The notes under the pieces: model-generated
What the model saw: the letters and a program-made list of their open reading frames with translations, nothing else
Database searches by the model: none
What the model was told of the DNA's origin: nothing
Shown here: positions 4,540 to 6,525 of the stretch, piece by piece
How positions within the stretch are numbered: the stretch's first letter is position 1
Layout of the letters: the number at the start of each line of letters is the position of its first letter
Position numbers and translations under genes: made by a program
NCBI GenBank assembly: GCA_016935885.1
Contig: JAFGQA010000021.1
Span: forward strand, 1-6,525
Reading direction: 5' to 3'
DNA: 6,525 nt
Origin: Phycisphaerae bacterium
GTDB lineage: Bacteria > Planctomycetota > Phycisphaerae > UBA1845 > UTPLA1

Positions 4540-4569
4540 TTCCGTGTCTTTCCGTGTATTCCGTGGACC
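4540..4569 (-). repeat. Right 30-bp inverted repeat beside GxxExxY gene
   Basis: This is the inverted partner of 4094-4123 (27 of 30 positions). Internally it is made of TTCCGTGT-like units. It is followed by a related direct duplication, TATTCCGTGGACCC at 4557-4570 and TATTCTGTGGACTCC at 4571-4585, which ends directly before ATG 4586 of glycosyltransferase 3. Confidence 0.85.
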
Positions 4570-4585
4570 CTATTCTGTGGACTCC

Positions 4586-5722
4586 ATGAACTGGATCATC
4601 TTCGGGGACGACTGGGGGCGGCATCTTTCGACGACCCAGCACCTGGTCGCGCAGTTTCCCGCGGAGGACCGCATCGTGTGGGTCAACTCGATGGGCATGC
4701 GCCGTCCCCGCCTGTCACGGGCTGACTTCCGGCGGGCGGCAGAGAAGATCTTCGGCCGCGGCGCGTCAGCAAAGCCTTCAAATGATGCGGCACTCCGCAG
4801 GCGGCCTGACGTTGTAGTCCAGCCCAGGGTCCTGCCGTGGCACACCAGCGGTCTGGTTCGTTCCTTCAACCGTCGTTGCCTTGGGCGCCAGTTGCGCTCG
4901 GCCATGCGGGCCGCGGGCCTTGTGCGGCCGCACGTCCTCACCACTAATCCCGTGGCGGTCCTCTACCTGGACGAAGATCGCGCGTCACTGACATATCTCC
5001 GGCTTGACGACTACGCGAAGCTTCCCGGCGTGGATGTCGACGTTGTGGAGTCGTGCGAGCAGGCCCTCTTCGACAAAGCCGATCACATTGTGGTTACAGC
5101 GCGCGCGCTGATGCTGGCGGAGGAGCGACTGAAGTCCAAGACTCACTATCTCCCGCAAGGTGTTGATGTCGCGCACTATGGCGGTGTGCCTCTGGAGCCG
5201 CCCGGGACAAAGGTGTTGGGATTCTTCGGGCTCCTGGCGGAGTGGCTCGATTACGAACTGGTCGCCGCCGTAGCGCGGGCGTGTCCCGATTGGACGCTCG
5301 AGTTCGTGGGCCCTGACAGGTACTTCCCGGACGACTTGCGCGCGGTGCGCAACATCTGTGTCCTGCCGCCCGTGTCCTACGGGGATTTGCCGGGAGTTGT
5401 GGCGGGGTGGAGCGCCGCCTGGGTGCCCTTCCTGATTAACGATTTGACCCGCGGCGTCAATCCCTTGAAGCTCAGGGAGTACTTGGCCGCGGGATTGCCC
5501 GCACTCAGTACTCCGCTGCCGGAAGCGATGTCGTTGGTGCCCGCTCTCTGCATCGTGAGGGCCGCGGAAGACGTCAGGCGCGAGTTAAGTCGGATCCCGG
5601 AGGAGGATTCACCGGGGGAGCGAGCGAAGCGGCGCGAGGCGATGAAGGAACACAGTTGGGCCGCGCGGGCGGCGGAATTACGGCGAGTGGTGAGCTCTGA
5701 ATCGGGCGCTCGGAAAACTTGA
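4586..5722 (+). CDS. Glycosyltransferase 3 (GT-B; GT4/TuaH-like)
   Basis: A 378-residue protein resembling GT-B glycosyltransferases of the teichuronic-acid TuaH type. Visible landmarks are MNWIIFGDDWGRHLSTTQHL at the N-terminus, YLRLDDYAKLPG (137-148), ESCEQALFDKADHIVVTA (155-172), LPQGVDVAHY (189-198), LGFFGLLAEWLDYELV (211-226), the donor-side segment PDWTLEFVGP (234-243), and NPLKLREYLAAGLPALSTPLPE (292-313). The last segment contains E298 and is the usual nucleotide-sugar binding region. It would act in the cytoplasm on a lipid-linked or nascent glycan; substrate unknown. ATG 4586 matches the expected N-terminus. The upstream in-frame ATG 4544 only adds residues translated from the right inverted repeat. 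There is no strong ribosome binding site. The C-terminus after about residue 340 is charged and probably helical. Sequence is divergent from glycosyltransferases 1 and 2, so it is not a recent duplicate. Confidence 0.85.
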   Translation: MNWIIFGDDWGRHLSTTQHLVAQFPAEDRIVWVNSMGMRRPRLSRADFRRAAEKIFGRGASAKPSNDAALRRRPDVVVQPRVLPWHTSGLVRSFNRRCLGRQLRSAMRAAGLVRPHVLTTNPVAVLYLDEDRASLTYLRLDDYAKLPGVDVDVVESCEQALFDKADHIVVTARALMLAEERLKSKTHYLPQGVDVAHYGGVPLEPPGTKVLGFFGLLAEWLDYELVAAVARACPDWTLEFVGPDRYFPDDLRAVRNICVLPPVSYGDLPGVVAGWSAAWVPFLINDLTRGVNPLKLREYLAAGLPALSTPLPEAMSLVPALCIVRAAEDVRRELSRIPEEDSPGERAKRREAMKEHSWAARAAELRRVVSSESGARKT

Positions 5723-5783
5723 ACAGAAGACACTCCCGGAGTTTGTTGCCCAGACGGCTTGGAGGTGTTGTGGCTGCGCATCT

Positions 5784-5819
5784 GCTTGCTGCGCCGTAGG
5801 CCTGGCGAAGGCGGGCGAC
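5784..5819 (+). repeat. Dispersed GC-rich repeat, copy 2 (intergenic)
   Basis: Inverted relative of 2161-2196, sharing the core GGCGAAGGCGGG and the start GCTTGCNGCGCCGNAG. It lies in the 195-base gap between glycosyltransferase 3 and the GT-C gene. No gene was seen in that gap. Confidence 0.7.
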
Positions 5820-5847
5820 GCGCAGGGCCCTTCGCGTCGAAGGAATA

Positions 5848-5868
5848 CGGCGCCTCGCAGAGGCGCCG
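5848..5868. repeat. Perfect 9-bp hairpin CGGCGCCTC-GCA-GAGGCGCCG
   Basis: Arms 5848-5856 and 5860-5868 are perfectly complementary around the loop GCA. The stem is very GC-rich and stable. It is followed by CTACAACGG, not a T-run, so it is more likely a dispersed hairpin repeat than an intrinsic terminator, although it may still affect transcript stability between the two glycosyltransferase genes. Confidence 0.75.
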
Positions 5869-5917
5869 CTACAACGGAATGGAGGAATCACGGTTTCGGC
5901 AATAACCCGTCTCCGGG

Positions 5918-6525
5918 ATGAATAAGCTCGGCAAATGGCTTGCAGCAGCGATTGTCTTCGCCTTCAGGCTCCTGTCGTGGGTGTCGCTGGCCTGCGTCAT
6001 ACTGTTCCCGGCTTACAAGCGGGTCTGGCTCGGGTTCGTGCCGGTCTTGCTGGCCTTCTCGGTGTGCCTTTGCTGGAGGCTCTCGCCGCAGGCGAGGGCC
6101 GGAGTCGTGCGCATTTCGTCGAGACTGGCCGGGTTGTCAGGCCGTTCGTTCATCGCGTGGGCCCTGCTGGCAGTCCTGATCGTTCAGGTTTTTCTCGTTC
6201 TCGGACTTCGGCCGGTGCCGATCCAGGATGCGCGGCACGTCCTGAGTGAAGCTATGCGGCTGGCAGAAACTGGCACCATGTCGCTCACGACCTACTACGC
6301 GCCACTGCAGACATGGTGGTACGCTGCGTTCTTCAAGGTGTTCGGGTCGAACGCCCTCGTCGCCCAGTTGAGCAACGTCCCGATCGTCCTGCTGATCGTT
6401 CTGATCACATACTTGTTGGCCAAGCTCGTATTGCCGCGGGATCGGGCGCGGGCGGCCGTGTTGATCGCCGCGTTCTACCCTGCGTTCGTGTGTTTCGTCC
6501 TGACCACTCCGTACTACTACTACCT
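5918..6525 (+). CDS. GT-C membrane glycosyltransferase, GT39/ArnT-like (3' end outside window)
   Basis: The frame runs open from ATG 5918 to the window edge, giving 202 full codons of a longer protein. Hydrophobic helices are visible at about residues 8-31, 36-53, 78-97, 151-172 and 178-196. The loop PVPIQDARHVLSEAMRLAET (99-118) followed by YYAPLQTWWYAAFFKVFGSN fits the GT39/PMT_2 layout. There, an acidic residue (here D104) in the first large periplasmic loop is catalytic, and a P-x-x-x-W/Y-like segment leads to the LFG motif. Such enzymes move a sugar from a polyprenyl-phosphate carrier to a lipid, glycan or protein on the outer face of the membrane; the acceptor is unknown. The start is the first ATG before the first hydrophobic helix; no good ribosome binding site is near it (GGAGGAA lies about 30 bases upstream). 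Full-length relatives usually have 450-600 residues, so most of the gene is missing. Confidence 0.8.
   Translation, partial: MNKLGKWLAAAIVFAFRLLSWVSLACVILFPAYKRVWLGFVPVLLAFSVCLCWRLSPQARAGVVRISSRLAGLSGRSFIAWALLAVLIVQVFLVLGLRPVPIQDARHVLSEAMRLAETGTMSLTTYYAPLQTWWYAAFFKVFGSNALVAQLSNVPIVLLIVLITYLLAKLVLPRDRARAAVLIAAFYPAFVCFVLTTPYYYY

Larger units (their letters stand above)
4094..4569. mobile_element. Candidate GxxExxY cassette bounded by inverted repeats
   Basis: A 476-bp unit formed by the left repeat (4094-4123), a ribosome binding site, the GxxExxY gene and the right repeat (4540-4569). It interrupts a run of glycosyltransferase genes. The left repeat supplies the C-terminal tail of glycosyltransferase 2 and the right repeat ends 16 bases before the start of glycosyltransferase 3. 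There is no transposase and I saw no target-site duplication, so classification as a mobile element is only a hypothesis. Confidence 0.35.

Noticed and set aside
5848..5875. Hairpin considered as an intrinsic terminator after glycosyltransferase 3
   Set aside because: The stem is strong, but no T-run follows, and the same is true of the hairpins at 308-337 and 2502-2521.
5935..6249. Plus-strand reading frame of 104 codons overlapping the GT-C gene
   Set aside because: It is out of frame with the clearly hydrophobic, domain-matching frame from 5918 and has no recognisable features.

Overview
The window is a GC-rich bacterial chromosome segment with every recognisable gene on the plus strand. 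It looks like part of a surface-polysaccharide or exopolysaccharide locus: three cytoplasmic GT-B (GT4-like) glycosyltransferases, the start of a multi-pass GT-C (GT39/ArnT-like) membrane glycosyltransferase, and a small predicted lipoprotein. Two accessory modules are interspersed: a HEPN/minimal-nucleotidyltransferase (MNT) toxin-antitoxin-type pair and a GxxExxY (PD-(D/E)XK-like) gene. No taxonomic marker is present. The repeat style (many short low-complexity arrays plus hairpin elements between and inside genes) resembles what I associate with environmental PVC-group bacteria (Planctomycetes, Verrucomicrobia, Kiritimatiellota, Lentisphaerae) and neighbouring candidate phyla. That assignment is a guess.

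Layout. 1-300: C-terminal end of a DUF362 protein. 294-391: nine-base repeat array, apparently split by a tandem hairpin element. 440-1154: HEPN then MNT, overlapping. 1163-1194: octamer array running into the start of glycosyltransferase 1 (1207-2442). 2443-2626: gap containing a 107-bp element with 29-bp imperfect terminal inverted repeats. 2627-2917: small lipoprotein. 2913-3003: two oppositely oriented octamer arrays. 2990-4159: glycosyltransferase 2. 4152-4529: GxxExxY gene between 30-bp inverted repeats (4094-4123 and 4540-4569). 4586-5722: glycosyltransferase 3. 5723-5917: gap with two dispersed-repeat/hairpin sequences. 5918-6525: GT-C enzyme, cut by the window edge.

How the genes may work together: glycosyltransferases 1-3 would add sugars from nucleotide donors to a growing glycan on the cytoplasmic face. 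The GT-C protein would use a polyprenyl-linked sugar on the outer face of the membrane. The DUF362 and lipoprotein genes are neighbours of unknown role. HEPN/MNT and GxxExxY look like passengers, not glycan genes.

The most distinctive feature is the repeat content. About ten kinds of short repeat occur in 6.5 kb. Several coincide with gene ends (DUF362 stop, lipoprotein stop, glycosyltransferase 2 start and tail, starts of glycosyltransferases 1 and 3). Others lie in frame inside open reading frames, where they appear to encode extra protein segments. Two families occur in both an intergenic and a coding copy, which supports mobility or templated copying over chance.
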